The position numbers were made by a program, and so were the translations under genes. A stretch of 64,000 nt of DNA from Astropecten irregularis (lineage: Eukaryota; Echinodermata; Asteroidea; Paxillosida; Astropectinidae): positions 5,303,036-5,367,035 of the forward strand of contig OZ020262.1 of NCBI GenBank assembly GCA_963971285.1. The letters are read 5' to 3'. Below are positions 47,601-58,887 of the stretch, one piece after another. How positions within the stretch are numbered: the stretch's first letter is position 1; each line of letters begins with the position of its first letter. Below the pieces are notes generated by a model. The model had not been told where the DNA came from and did no database searches. It saw only the letters and a program-made list of their open reading frames with translations.

Positions 47601-48220
47601 CATTCACACGCAATCGCGAAAAAAACATTAACCCCCATGTAATGTGCAAAAGACATTCTCACGCAATAGCGAAAAAAAAAACATTCACCCCATGACAAAA
47701 ACAATATATATTCACCCCCCTGGCACTAACGGGCTTCCGTACATGCAATTGTCAGTGCAAATCACACTCAGAAACTTGATAATGGACCTTTCCCATGAAA
47801 ATGCTAATGAGATATGCGCACGCGCGTATCCAATTAACATAATGGGAAGGTCCAAAGTCAAGTAAGTTGGCATCGCGTGATTGGTGGGAAGTAAGTGAAT
47901 ATTCATATAAAGGTGGGAATTAAATGAATATTCATATTAAGGAAGCCCAGCAGCTGCACCTGTTGTTCCTCTTAAAAAAAAAACAACTAGACGACGTTTG
48001 ACCATGAAAATTCATGTATCTCAACACTCTTGCACTTCGATGCGTTTTCTTTAATAATTTTATTCAGTAATACACGTGTAAAACACTTTTTAAAAGTATG
48101 AAAAAGAATGTGCTAAAAACAGATTATTGAACACGTATAAACGACTGGAAACAGGCTACTCTAACATTGCACATGCGCATTGTTGACACAACCACGGTGG
48201 TTTGCCTTCATACGTCGTGA
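47601..48220. other. Spacer between the right array and the FMO promoter
   Basis: 47595-47755 repeats the 925-1070 family in inverted orientation. Beyond 47760, GAATATTCATAT and TGAATATTCATATTAA words occur twice. No gene is supported. Confidence 0.5.
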
Positions 48221-48223
48221 TGC

Positions 48224-48232
48224 ATATATAGC
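48224..48232 (+). promoter_or_regulatory. TATA box of the FMO gene
   Basis: CATATATAG lies 64-72 bases before the start codon, which would put transcription start near 48255. No other TATA-like word lies closer. Confidence 0.55.
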
Positions 48233-48294
48233 TCGATTAGTTGCATGTTTCTCGAAGTTTTTGATTCCAAATACAATTTATTTGTGGTAAAAAT

Positions 48295-51200
48295 ATGGGA
48301 TCGACGGTGCGATCCGATGCTTGTGTCATCGGAGCAGGAATCTCTGGACTTGCTGCTGCAAAATGTCTGCTGGATTCTGGACTGAGCGTGGTTGTTCTAG
48401 AGCAGAGCGATCGAGTTGGTGGATTGTGGGCTTTCAAGGAACGTGGATATGGAGTTATGCGATTCACACACATGTAAGTTGGCAACTTGGCGTAATCAAA
48501 GTGCGCCTATTCGGAAGTGAAAACAGGGTTTACTTTGAAAACACCAGGGTATGTACACGGGGCTTCAATGTCAAGCCGACTGGGGCCAATTTCACGGCGC
48601 TGCTTAGCACAATTCCTACCTCCATGGCACAAACAAGGGGGTTCCTGAAGTGAAGTTTAGTCAGGTTAGCTGGTACCCAGCTTCTACTCACATATTTCTA
48701 ATCTAGGTACGTTACAATCCATGCACTGTGAGTAGGCCAGAAATGTCCACTGTGCTTGCGCAGGCTTGTAGCCCTACTGGGGGATTGCCCTACAAAATGT
48801 GGCATTTTGATTGGTTGCCGGGGGGTAATTTTTTCCTACATCATCGATATCGTGCAGGTGGAGACTCATTCTTAATTCCTGTGAAAAAAAAAATGGGATC
48901 CGTAGCTCCTTGCGATCGTGCGATCAACTTGAATTATTGGGTCACATTCAACCCTCTCCTATTCATAGATCAAATGTTCCTACTATTTTGAAAGGTATAC
49001 TTACAGATAAAGTGACATTTCAACTACCTTGTGGTGAAATTTGGGTGGAATCTGACGATCAGAAATGTGACTTTTTCGACCAGGAATGTCATGATGCTGT
49101 GCGTTGTTGTTGCATATTGGTACCCCTGCCCATATTGAATTTATGTAATTAACCACTAGAATTATAATTTATCTGATTAATCTTGGATAATTAATATCAA
49201 TTTAAATCATGTATTTGAACCAGAATACTTCAATCTAATGTTGGAAAAGATTTCCTGCATTTATTTTAATCCCAAAGATATTTATGGACATAATTGGACA
49301 AAATTAGCCCTCCTCCAGTCCTCGATCACAACTTTTTTTTCAATGTAATGCAAAACCATAGGGACCAAATATGCAAATTTTGGATCATGAAAATGGCTGT
49401 AACTTCCTTCAAAATAATGGTATGGAAGTGAGTGAGGTATCAAATGAAAGGTATTCTCATGCTCTTTCAGATGATATACCTTGCAGGGCATATCTATGAT
49501 ATCTGAAAATTTTGTAACATCCCTATCTAATCTATGTGAGTAGAAACTGGGTACCAGCTGACCTGAGAGTACTAAGCCTGGCCTGAGTCGGTACTAAACT
49601 TCAGGAACCCCCATTTAAGCATGACATTTCTAGCTGAGTATTTTAATCAAATGAAATTTGTTTTACCGCTGTTTCATGTTTTTTTTATCCTATTGCCATT
49701 ATTGGGCAAGACATTTTTGTGCTAAGCAATTTTTTTTTGGATGAATATTATATTATTTTTTGGGTCGGGAAATAGATAATATATGCAAACTAGACCAAGT
49801 AACTTGGGCGCTGAACTCCCTTTTTTTTATTTTGGGGTTGACAGTCGATCGGTCTAGATGCTAGAGCACTTATCCCCAATTGCCACAGGTCTCTGGTTAG
49901 ATTCCTGCATGGTTCAACCAAGTACTGGTCTTTGCTTGCTCTACATGCCCCAAAGCATTAATTCTTAGCTGTTGTCCTAATTTTTCTTCTTTTTAAATGT
50001 TAACAATTTCTAGTCTTTAACTTAAATTATAACTTTAACTGTTGGAGAAATCTTTGTCACAAGCCTGTGCATTATTGGTCAACTTTAATTTCTTTTTTTT
50101 CCTGACAGCAATGTTAGCAAGTACAACTATTGCTTCTCTGATTATCCATTTCCTGACCATGTGACCGACTTCCCACACCATTCAGACATGGCCAAGTACA
50201 TCAACGATTACGTGAAACATTTTGAATTGGACAGGATCATCCGATTACGAATGAGGGTGGTTTCTTTGGAGAAACAGGGTGAGCCGAGAGAATCAGCTAA
50301 TCTTCCTACAGAATTTTCAGAGAACCTTGTTACATTTACCCTACTCCCTGACCCTCTGGACCTACCACACAATACAAGAGCTGTTTACCACACATTACCA
50401 CAGTCTTAAGAAATACTGTGGCCAATTTTCACGAGTTTCTCAAAAAGTGGGCACCGTATGGGACTGAAATTTTCACAGATGACTGTGACTGTATCTTCCT
50501 TGATATTTTTGACCATGAATCTGTATTTCTTTGACAAAAATTAAAGTATGATACTACCTTTCCAATAGGAATTTAAATCTATAGACTAAAAGTTTTAAAG
50601 AGCAACTCATAGAATACTCAAGAATATTGCCACAACCAAATAATACCAAACTATTTAAATGAATTTCACTTGGAACGATTCTTACATAACAAGTTGTTTT
50701 TGCTTCTTACTCGACATGTACATCTAGGTGCTGATTGGCTAATCAAAGCAGCGAGGGTCGAGCAGGATAAACACGGAGAGGACATGCTCGGGGAAATAGA
50801 AACCTTTACAGTAAAATACGTTGCCATAGCATCCGGTCATCATGCCACGCCCAACAGACCAACTTTTCCTGGCCAAGAATCGTTCAAATGTATACAAAAA
50901 AACTATATTAGGCCAAGTAAATAAAAAAGCATGTTAAGCGTCCTACCTTTTTGGAAGAAAGGAAGAAGGAGGCCCTTTTTTTTTAAAGGCTGACTCATTT
51001 GATTTAAACAACCGGCCAGGGCCCACAGGCCAGGAAATGCTAAAAATGCAATTAATTAGACCTTTAAGGCGCTTTTCCATGTGCATGTTTTTTCATCTGC
51101 TGTGTATACGTTGCATGTACGTTGCGTGCGAGTTAAAATTGGCCATTAAAAAGATACGCGGGACCCTTTCCAACGGACACGTACATATGAAAAGGGTCAC

Positions 51201-54200
51201 TTGTTTTTTTATAATTTAAACAAAATTTTTGCAGCAGCTGTGAAAATCATTTTTCTCGAAATAAAATCATTGAATTTTTTTGGGGTTTTATTAAAAAAAA
51301 AATTATGCAGGCGGCCTACAAAAAGGAAGCAGGCGGGAACGCTAAACATGTTTTTGTTTTTACTTGGCCTTAATGTCTATTATAATAATAATTACAAGAA
51401 GATATAATCATCAAATAATTGCAAGGGAAAATGACTGAAATTAAAGATAATTCTTTTTTGATTTGATAAGTGAACAAAGACAAAATTGACTGGAGCGGGA
51501 TTCGAAAGGGCAACCTCCTGAATACCGTACAGGTGCTCTACCAACTGAGCTATCCAGCCCATCCTCCCAAACGAACAAAGATAATTGACTATTGGGGACA
51601 CAACCAACTTAGGGCTGAATAGCTCAGTGATTGGTAAGAGCGCCTGTACGGTATTCAGGAGGTCGCCGGTTCGAATCCCACTCCAGTCAATTTGTCTTTG
51701 TTCACTTTTCAATAAGAAGAGGAAGAAGAAGAAGACGAATTGTTTGTCTCATGACTTGCCTTCTTTTTTTATGTATTAGGTGAAATCATTCACAGCGTTG
51801 CCTACAAAGATGCCATCTCCAATGGCATTGTGGGTAGACGTGTTTTGGTCGTTGGCATTGGTAACAGTGCAGTGGATGTCGCAGTAGATTTAGCAGGCAC
51901 TGGAAGGTAAGCCTACACTATAATACAGCTGTACAATAAGTTTGATTACTTTGAATTAGGATTGCCTGACGTTTCGATCCTAGCAGGGTCTTTCTCAAGG
52001 ATCTAAATGTCAGGCTGTCATTACCCCAAGCATTTGATGTATTCCAGGTCATTAGTTTGGTTGATGAGCAGTTTGCAGCATTTTCTTACTTGTTAAAGGT
52101 GTAATACATGATTGGTAAATGTCACAGAACAGCACTCACACTTTGTCTGATCAAACATGTGCATAAAATAACAAGCCTGTGAAAATATCAGCTCAATCTG
52201 AGTCACAAGAAAATAGCGGAAACCAGTTTAAATTTTTCTTATTAAACATAACAAATGGTTTTGATCTTACCACCAGATCAGAACTCCTCTCGGCCTTTGT
52301 TTTACTTAAAAAAACATTACAGGCAGAAATATTTTAACAGTATGTTTCTACTAGCACCATCTTCATACCCTGAAAGTTACAAGTCAATCTGGGAACATTT
52401 CTGTTTGGGAACGTTACCAATCCTGTACTGTACCTTTAAGTTTAATTATTGCTCCAACCAATGATCCCATCCCAAATTCATTTCTAACAACACGCATCAA
52501 CATTTTTAATATGGATAAAAAACACCATATTTTATCTTCGCAGATCCAAAGGGGTATTCATCAGCACCCGTTCCGGCGCTTGGGTCCTGCCCAACTACAT
52601 ATTCGGCCTACCCGTCGACCTCTATGCCTGCCGACCGTTACTCTGGTTACCGTGGCAACTCACCACACTAATATTTGAGCAGGTCGTGTCACTTATAGTG
52701 GGGAAACCCGAAAAGTAAGTAAAAAAAATGTTAGGTCAAAGGTCATATACAACATTGGTAACAAACCAAAACAGGAATTTACAGGTTTACGTATAACTTA
52801 CAGGGTATGAAGATGATGCTAGTAGAAACCTACCATTAACATTTTTCCGCCTGAAATGATGTATTTATCCAGAAATGAGTAAAACAACGACCGAAAATCT
52901 TTTTGATCAAAAATTAAAGAGAAATTATTTAAGAAATACTGTGGCCGTTTTTTTTTACTGTTTTCTCAAAAAGAGGGCACCGTGTGGGCTTGAAATCTTC
53001 ACAGATGACTATTACTGTATCCTCCTTGATATTTTTCCCTTGAATCTGTATTTCTTTGATAAAAACTAACTTATGATATTACCTTTAAGAACTTGATTAT
53101 TTCATTTAATAAAAATGAATGTACTTTTCTAGCTAGTTTCCAATGATCAATTGAGCTGAAAATTTCACAGGTTTGTTTTTATTCCATGACAAATCAAATT
53201 ATGAGCAGCCTGCAGCTGCTCTGTCACCTTAATCAATTTGTTGTACATGCCCTTCAAGAACGAATTTATTTTATTTAGTAAACATGACAGTATTAAGCTT
53301 AGCCCAGAAAATTCATACATGTGTGTATGATTATGATATGATATGAAAACAATCAGCAAAGGGCTAGTAATAATAATTATTATAATAATAATTACATTTA
53401 TTAAGCGCCTTTTCTTTAAGTTACAAAGCGCTGGCTACAACATAATTGGGTTGCCGGTATTCATTAGCGCCTTTGGCTGCCAGCCATACCGGCAATCCAT
53501 TATGATTACGGATCCTGCGATCGAAAGTGTTTGATTTTTGTGGAGGGAGGAAAACTGCAGAACCCGGAGACTCCTCGTAGCATAAGAGAGAACCAACGCA
53601 CAACTCTACTCACATATGACCCAAGCCGGGATCGAACCCAGGCCACATTGGTGAGAGGCGAGTGCCTAATGCACTTGCCACCTATGCCCGTATCTTTTTG
53701 TACAGCACTCTACAGAAATTGAAAATTTTGCTTCTGTGGCAGCCTTTCTCCGGCAATCAGATTGGTGTGCTTATGGAATGGGGCTCAGGCAGGCGCGGTT
53801 CTAGAGTCGAAATTTTGGGGGGGCTAGAAGAGCCATTATTTTTTTGGGGGGCTAGAAGACCCAATACTTTGGGTTCTTCTAACACTCGCTTCTGCTATGT
53901 CTTATTAGGGGTCGAAAAACATGCACATTATAGCCCACACAACGCGTTTTTTTTATGTATTTGGCGCTTAATAACTGAAAAAATCCAGTATTTTCAAGAA
54001 TTTTTTTTTTCACTTGCATTTTTTTGGGGGGGCTAGACAAAATTTTTGGGGGGCTACAGCCCCCCCTAGCCCCCCCGTAGAACCGCGCCTGGGTTCAGGT
54101 GCAGATAGATAGAATTGATAAGGGGCCAATTTCACAGAACTGCTTAAAGCATGAAATTTGCTTAAGCATGAAAAGTCTTCCTTGATAGAAACAAGATTAC

Positions 54201-57200
54201 TATAGATTACTTAGATTACTTATTATCCATATTTTTGTTCCAAGATATAATCTGAACCCCAAGATGCATATTATGCAGACACAGCCTACCGTCAGTCCAA
54301 CACTCATACACCACATCCAGAGAGGTCACGTTAAGGTCAAGCCTGACATTTGCAGGATAGAGGGCAGTACAGTTCACTTCACCGACGGAACGTCGGCCGA
54401 GGTTGATAACATCATTCTCAGCACGGGATACCACATCAGTATTCCTTATCTGTCCGATGAGTTGAGGTCAAAGGTCGTAGACGAGTCGTCGAATTCAATC
54501 AAGGTACTGTAAGAAATTTCTGTGTTTATTTATGAAATTGACAATTTCATTTGGATTTGAAAAACAAATGTACATTCATAATCAGCTAAAACACGGTTCA
54601 AATTTTCTTGCATTAATGCAATTGAAAACAACAGAGCATGTTGGTTGTTGCGGCACCAAAATTTGCCTCGCTTTACAATACGGGCGATTCACAATAGTGC
54701 GCCTCCAAGAGTTAGCAATGCGCTTGCCAATCACAATGTGTGGAATCGGTCAACCCTTCCAGATGTGCATTGGGTTGACACATTCTGGACTTTGTGATTG
54801 GCCAATGTGTTGTAACCCTCATGGAGGCGCACTATTGTGAATGGCCCGTATTGCAAATGTACATTTTATAATCATCTGAAGCCCAGTTAAAATTTTCTTG
54901 CATTGCAATGGAAACAAAAACAGAGCATATTGGTTGTTGCGTCACCAAAATTTGCTTCACTTTGCAATTCGCAGGAAGGATATTTATGAATCGGGCTTGA
55001 TGGTGTAATAAGCCTTTCACAAGTTAAAATTTAACAATATCTGGTACACTGAATTCTTTCACTGTCTAACTGTACATAAACATGAAACCTGAATTCTCCA
55101 GACTAAAGACACTGTTGCTACATGTATATCACATGATTCAGGGCAAGCTTTTGCTTAGTAACATAACAGATGTCTTGCACCAATGCATTGTTCATAATGG
55201 ATAAGAATGGCACAAAGGAACCAGTCCATTCCAGAGATAGGTATCACTATGGAAAAGCTTGCCCTGAATCATGTAATATAGCAACAGAGTCTTTAGTCTG
55301 GGAAATTCAAACATGGGTGTTTATGTGCAATGAATGACGTCTGTGTACCAGTTACCATCAGATTGAACCATAGAGCTATATTAAAATTACTAGAGCACTA
55401 TCTCTGCGTTCTCCGTGCGTAGACGCTTTGAAGCCGTCCTGGGCGTAGTCATTTTGAATTTGAGTGTGTGTCTGTGGAACAAGAAAACTTTGACTGGAAT
55501 GCGTTTGAAGAGTGTACTCTATATGCAACGCTCAAGTATGCGTGAACGGTACCGGTAGCGCGTCTTGATGACGCTTGCAATCATTGCGTGACTGATGTGC
55601 AGAGCGTGTGCACACATGGTCCTAAATGAAATGCGCATTTACCGAAGGTGCGTCGGATTTTGGGTGTATTGGGCGTCGATAACGCACCTGTATCGAACAC
55701 TCCGCAGATATGCAAATGAATGTACAAAAAATGTACAAAATTTAGTGTTTTCCATTGGTTTGTGCACAAACATGGATGCGCCCAGCAGGCATCACTTTGT
55801 TCACGGAGCTAGCGCTCTAGTAATTTTAATAATTATAACTCATGGATTGAACTCACAAATGGGTTAATTGGGCAATGGTATATTTCCCTACCTTGCAGGG
55901 ACACACAAAATACAAGCTTTACTGCAATCTGGTAAAATAATGAATATTATTTTTTGTATCCACAGCTCTTCAAAAACGTCTTCTGTCCGGCAGTCGGTCC
56001 CTCATTGGCCTTCATTGGGTTTGTCCAGCCAGCCTCTGGTGGGATTCTGAGCATGTCCGAGACTCAAGCACGTTGGTTTGCCGAGCTGTGCAAGGGTGGA
56101 ATAAAACTACCGAGTCAAAGGGCCATGGTGGACAACATTCAAGAAGAAACGGTAGGTGAAGTTAAGAAGATAGACTTTAATACTGTTAGGGCCCAGCCAC
56201 TGATAATCCAGGGGCCAATTTCATGGAACTGGTTAAGCACCACTTTATAGGTACATTTTATGTTTTGGAAAACATTACCAATCTCGGTCAAGTTCTTTTT
56301 GACTCTGTATATAGGTGCCTTTACCTTCACGTGTCGTTTTCTTCTGCTTTCTTTTCTGACTAGGAGGCTGTACGGAAGCGTTATGTATCATCAGCACGCC
56401 ACACCATCCAGAGAGATCCGATCATATATAACGACGATCTGGCGGCAAGATTTGGCGCGAAGCCCCAACTGTGGAGACACCCTAGGCTGATGTGGAGGTA
56501 GGTATAGGCCCCTATCCCATAATTAATCACATAATCCCTTGACAGGTGACATGCCCTCATCAGGTCAGGTGACAGGCCAGTACTCTCTGCACCCTGGATA
56601 TCCCAGGTCAGGTGACATGTCCTCAGCTCAGGTGACAGGCCAGTACTCTCTGCACCCTGAATATCCAGGTCAGGTGACATGTCCTCAGGTCAAGTGACAG
56701 ACCAGTACTCTCTGCACCCTGGGGTATGTTCCACTCCAGCTAACCACGAGCACGGTGCACAAATTGCGCCACCGTTTTCAAACCGGAACGTGCTGTTCGC
56801 CAAACATGAACACAATGTTCGCCTAACATAGCTAACGGTGTAGAGGTGTTTGCTGAAGTTGGCTAACTACATTGAATGAAAGATGGACGCAATACGCAAC
56901 ACATGCTCACGGTTCGTTGCATGTGCGCATTCCACTTCAAAATGCAAGCGTAACATAGTGAACATGTTCGCGTATGTTCGCACAAGCCGAATGCACCCCT
57001 GGATATCCCAGGTCTGGTGACATACTCTTTATAATACTCTCATTTGTATCTTTATTGTTCAGATTGCTCGTGGGGAGTGGTGGAGCAGTACAATGGCGAC
57101 TGAATGGTCCAGGTAAATGGGACGGGGCACCAGACGCTATCAAGAACATTCCTGTGACTGGACTGATGCATTACAGTGCGCTGGCTATACTTACTCTGTT

Positions 57201-57240
57201 GGCTGGACTTCTTTTGTGCATTTTGGTCATGATAACGTAG
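48295..57240 (+). CDS. Flavin-containing monooxygenase, 521 residues in 9 coding exons
   Basis: FMOs use FAD, NADPH and O2 to oxygenate N- and S-containing compounds at the ER membrane. Exons: 48295-48473, 50109-50278, 50728-50889, 51780-51906, 52544-52714, 54245-54503, 55966-56151, 56364-56497 and 57063-57240, all in phase. Near the N-terminus [13 protein letters not shown] is the FAD-binding GxGxxG loop, followed by [13 protein letters not shown]. Later come [16 protein letters not shown] and [19 protein letters not shown] (the FMO signature). [18 protein letters not shown] is the NADPH-binding fold, [13 protein letters not shown] the TGY motif, GETQARW appears as SETQARW, and NGPGKWDGA is near the end. 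A hydrophobic tail ([18 protein letters not shown]) would anchor it. The length is typical (about 530). The signature Gly in FKG is Cys here, in a codon split by intron 3. An AATAAA lies at 58027. Confidence 0.96.
48638..49613. mobile_element. About 975-bp inverted-repeat element in FMO intron 1
   Basis: Left GGGGTTCCTGAAGTGAAGTT and GCTGGTACCCAGCTTCTACT CACATA pair with right CTACTCACAT-type sequence: GTGAGTAGAAACTGGGTACC AGC and ACTAAACTTCAGGAACCCCC. The interior has no protein I recognise. Confidence 0.75.
50404..50563. mobile_element. Half copy of MITE family A in FMO intron 2
   Basis: CTTAAGAAATACTGTGGCCA, GTGGGCACCGTATGGGACTG and TAAAGTATGATACTACCTTT match the right half of the family. 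The left half is absent. Confidence 0.75.
50908..51373. mobile_element. MITE family G, second member, in FMO intron 3
   Basis: Ends TTAGGCCAAGTAAATAAAAA and TTTTTACTTGGCCTTA. Inner words AAGCATGTTAAGCGT and CGCTAAACATG pair, as do CCTACCTTTTT and AAAAAGGAAG less exactly. It begins 19 bp after the donor of exon 3. Confidence 0.78.
51465..51710. mobile_element. Head-to-head pair of tRNA-like SINEs (family J)
   Basis: 51610-51690 on the + strand reads GGGCTGAATAGCTCAGTGAT (A box) ... GTCGCCGGTTCGAATCCCAC (B box), a good tRNA-like head. 51470-51560 is the same in opposite orientation (GCGGGATTCGAAAGGGCAAC, ACTGAGCTATCCAGCCC). Together they make a long hairpin. Confidence 0.78.
51950..52095. mobile_element. 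Family M piece in FMO intron 4
   Basis: GACGTTTCGATCCTAGCAGG and CCAGGTCATTAGTTTGGTTG ATGAGCAGTTTGCAGCA match 24985-25170. It abuts the family B copy that starts at 52094. Confidence 0.65.
52094..52440. mobile_element. MITE family B copy in FMO intron 4
   Basis: Opens TTAAAGGTGTAATACATGAT and closes CCAATCCTGTACTGTACCTT TAA. The centre has TGATCTTACCACCAGATCA. Confidence 0.82.
52741..53088. mobile_element. MITE family A copy with a degraded left end, FMO intron 5
   Basis: GTTTACGTATAACTTACAGG, GATGTATTTATCCAGAAA and ACTTATGATATTACCTTT align with the family. The first 25 bp of the left end are replaced by AACATTGGTAACAAACCAAA. Confidence 0.75.
53440..53690 (-). mobile_element. tRNA-derived SINE (family H), second copy, FMO intron 5
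   Basis: On the - strand GGGTTCGATCCCGGCTTGGG and TTTTCCTCCCTCCACAAAAA match 9655-9950 closely. GTGCATTAGGCACTCGCC is the A-box side. Confidence 0.8.
53788..54093. mobile_element. About 305-bp MITE with CAGGCGCGGTTCTA ends, G-rich interior
   Basis: CAGGCGCGGTTCTAGAG at the left pairs with GTAGAACCGCGCCTG at the right. The inside holds GGGGGGGCTAGA and CCCCCCTAGCCCCCC tracts that also pair. Confidence 0.78.
54123..54200. mobile_element. Left fragment of MITE family C
   Basis: GGGGCCAATTTCACAGAACT GCTTAAAGC and GCATGAAAAGTCTTCCTTGA match the start of the 17.2 and 20.3 kb copies. It breaks off 45 bp before FMO exon 6. Confidence 0.7.
54565..54975. repeat. Direct duplication of about 115 bp flanking a 170-bp MITE
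   Basis: TTGCATTAATGCAATTGAAA...GGTTGTTGCGGCACCAAAAT at 54605-54665 is repeated as TTGCATTGCAATGGAAAC...GGTTGTTGCGTCACCAAAAT at 54898-54955. Between them GGGCGATTCACAATAGTGCG CCTCCA (54678) faces TGGAGGCGCACTATTGTGAA TGGCCC (54848). Confidence 0.72.
55090..55310. mobile_element. About 220-bp palindromic MITE (CCAGACTAAAGACACTGTTG ends)
   Basis: CCAGACTAAAGACACTGTTG, CATGATTCAGGGCAAGCTTT at the left pair with AAGCTTGCCCTGAATCATG and CAACAGAGTCTTTAGTCTGG at the right. It lies in FMO intron 6. Confidence 0.8.
55369..55845. mobile_element. MITE family E, second copy, inverted relative to 14900
   Basis: CATAGAGCTATATTAAAATT at the left. GAGCTAGCGCTCTAGTAATT at the right, with a worn right tip. 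The internal TTTGTGCACAAACATGGATG matches the first copy in reverse. Confidence 0.78.
56540..57020. repeat. About 66-bp minisatellite in FMO intron 8, split by a family L repeat
   Basis: CAGGTCAGGTGACATGTCCT and CCAGTACTCTCTGCACCCTG repeat about three times from 56540 to 56725. The series resumes as CTGGATATCCCAGGTCTGGT near 57000. Family L (56725-56990; first copy at 10815) sits between. Confidence 0.75.
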
Positions 57241-58887
57241 GTCCATTTCATCGCTATGATCCCAGGAAACAAAGGCTCAAGTGATTGAACATGAAATCGG
57301 GATTCACTAGGTCAAACTACGGCCAAAAAGTTACTTTTACGCACGATTGAATAGGCAGGATTGATTCAAACGGTAAAAATGCATTGATATGCACTTTAAA
57401 CCTATTAAAGCATTAAGTATACCTGACATACCATTGCAAAGTAATGTATTTTTCTCAAATAATGGAAAGATTGATTGAAAACTTTTGTGTTGTTTTATGA
57501 GAGGGAACTAGTGCGAGATTACTTGGGCAACTGGCCTCTTTCAGAATCTTTGCGCATCGTGTGACGCAAAAGTTTGCCCATAAGATGGCATCTGTTTCCA
57601 AAATAACGCGCTCACGCCCTCTGCTGTCGGTCTATAGGTTATTCTTGTCTATGTTTGAAACCCATAACAGTCTGGGCTTTGTTCTGTAATGTGCTCTCTT
57701 CTTAAAAGTGTCAGTGACCAAAGATGGCATGTCCATGAACTTGTGCTTTGGTGGTTAATGAGTCTTATGAGGAGTCATAAAGATAAGTTGTAAGATAAGA
57801 CAAAGGCAAGATGCAGAGAAATAATGAGATCACGGAAGCCTTTCTTTGTAACAATATGCCAATTAAAAAAAATCCAGTACTTAATTAATGTTGTGCAATT
57901 AAATTTATCCTTCCAAATAATGGAACAAAATTAGCTGAGTTTGGATTCTACATTTGAGGTGCAATAGTTATTCTTCATCATAATGGTAATATTAATGAAA
58001 CAAATATTTATGTCTTTAAATCAATTAATAAAATGACTATATACAGTATATACATCTTGTATTTTAATGTAAAGAGCATGATTTTTTTAATCATAGCATT
58101 GTGCAAAATTGATGTTTGTTTCTTATTTCGTGGATAAACGGTGTATTTGCGGACGATTTCTATAACTTTTGCAAATTATTAATATGTACATTATTATGAG
58201 ATGTGTATTTTATTTTATTTAATACAGTGTGTTTTATACCAAGTGAAATTTGATTACAATGAGATTATGACTACCAAAGATTGAAATGTTTACTAATAGC
58301 AAAATTTGATATATAACTCACATTTATTTCATAGATTTCCACCAATAATATGCAGATTATTTGTCTATATTTATACAAATATTAAAGGAAAGGTAAATAA
58401 ACACATATTTTATTATGATGATAAAACACATTTATTTGACTGAAAATAATGTTATTTATGAGCCACAGTTCCACAGTCCTGCATAGATCCCCAAAATTAA
58501 ACTTTAAATCTGTTTCTGTCAATGTTTGGAATAAGTAGATATTGTGCTTGCCAGTTCAATTCAATTTGTTCACACTAGTCATGTTTGTATTTGAGCAGTA
58601 AAAGAATAAGAAGAATAAGGTAAGAATCCATTTTCATCGATAAGCCCAATTATTACGGTTATTACATCTTGGTAAAGGAGAGAGCCCATCTACTTCCCCC
58701 CCAAAAAGCAAACAACCAAACAGACAGACAGACTCACCAACAAACATGCAATGAAACAAAACGAACGAAAAATGCAAGCGTCGAAAAACCCTACTGGCAT
58801 TCATACAACTCGAAACAAAGACAGTTGCAGTGCTGTATAAGTAGTCATTAATTAAAAAGGCCCATGCCACACGCCTGTTTTGTATTT
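57241..58887. other. Convergent 3' region between FMO and the large-exon gene
   Basis: The FMO 3'UTR probably extends to the AATAAA at 58027-58032 or 58396. For the - strand gene, TTTATT words near 58428 and 58452 are candidate poly(A) signals in reverse. No other gene or bounded repeat is seen. Confidence 0.55.

Noticed and set aside
51612..51688. Possible functional tRNA gene with good A and B boxes
   Set aside because: The end stem does not close, a SINE body follows, and related copies lie at 12.8 and 41.6 kb. A SINE head fits better.
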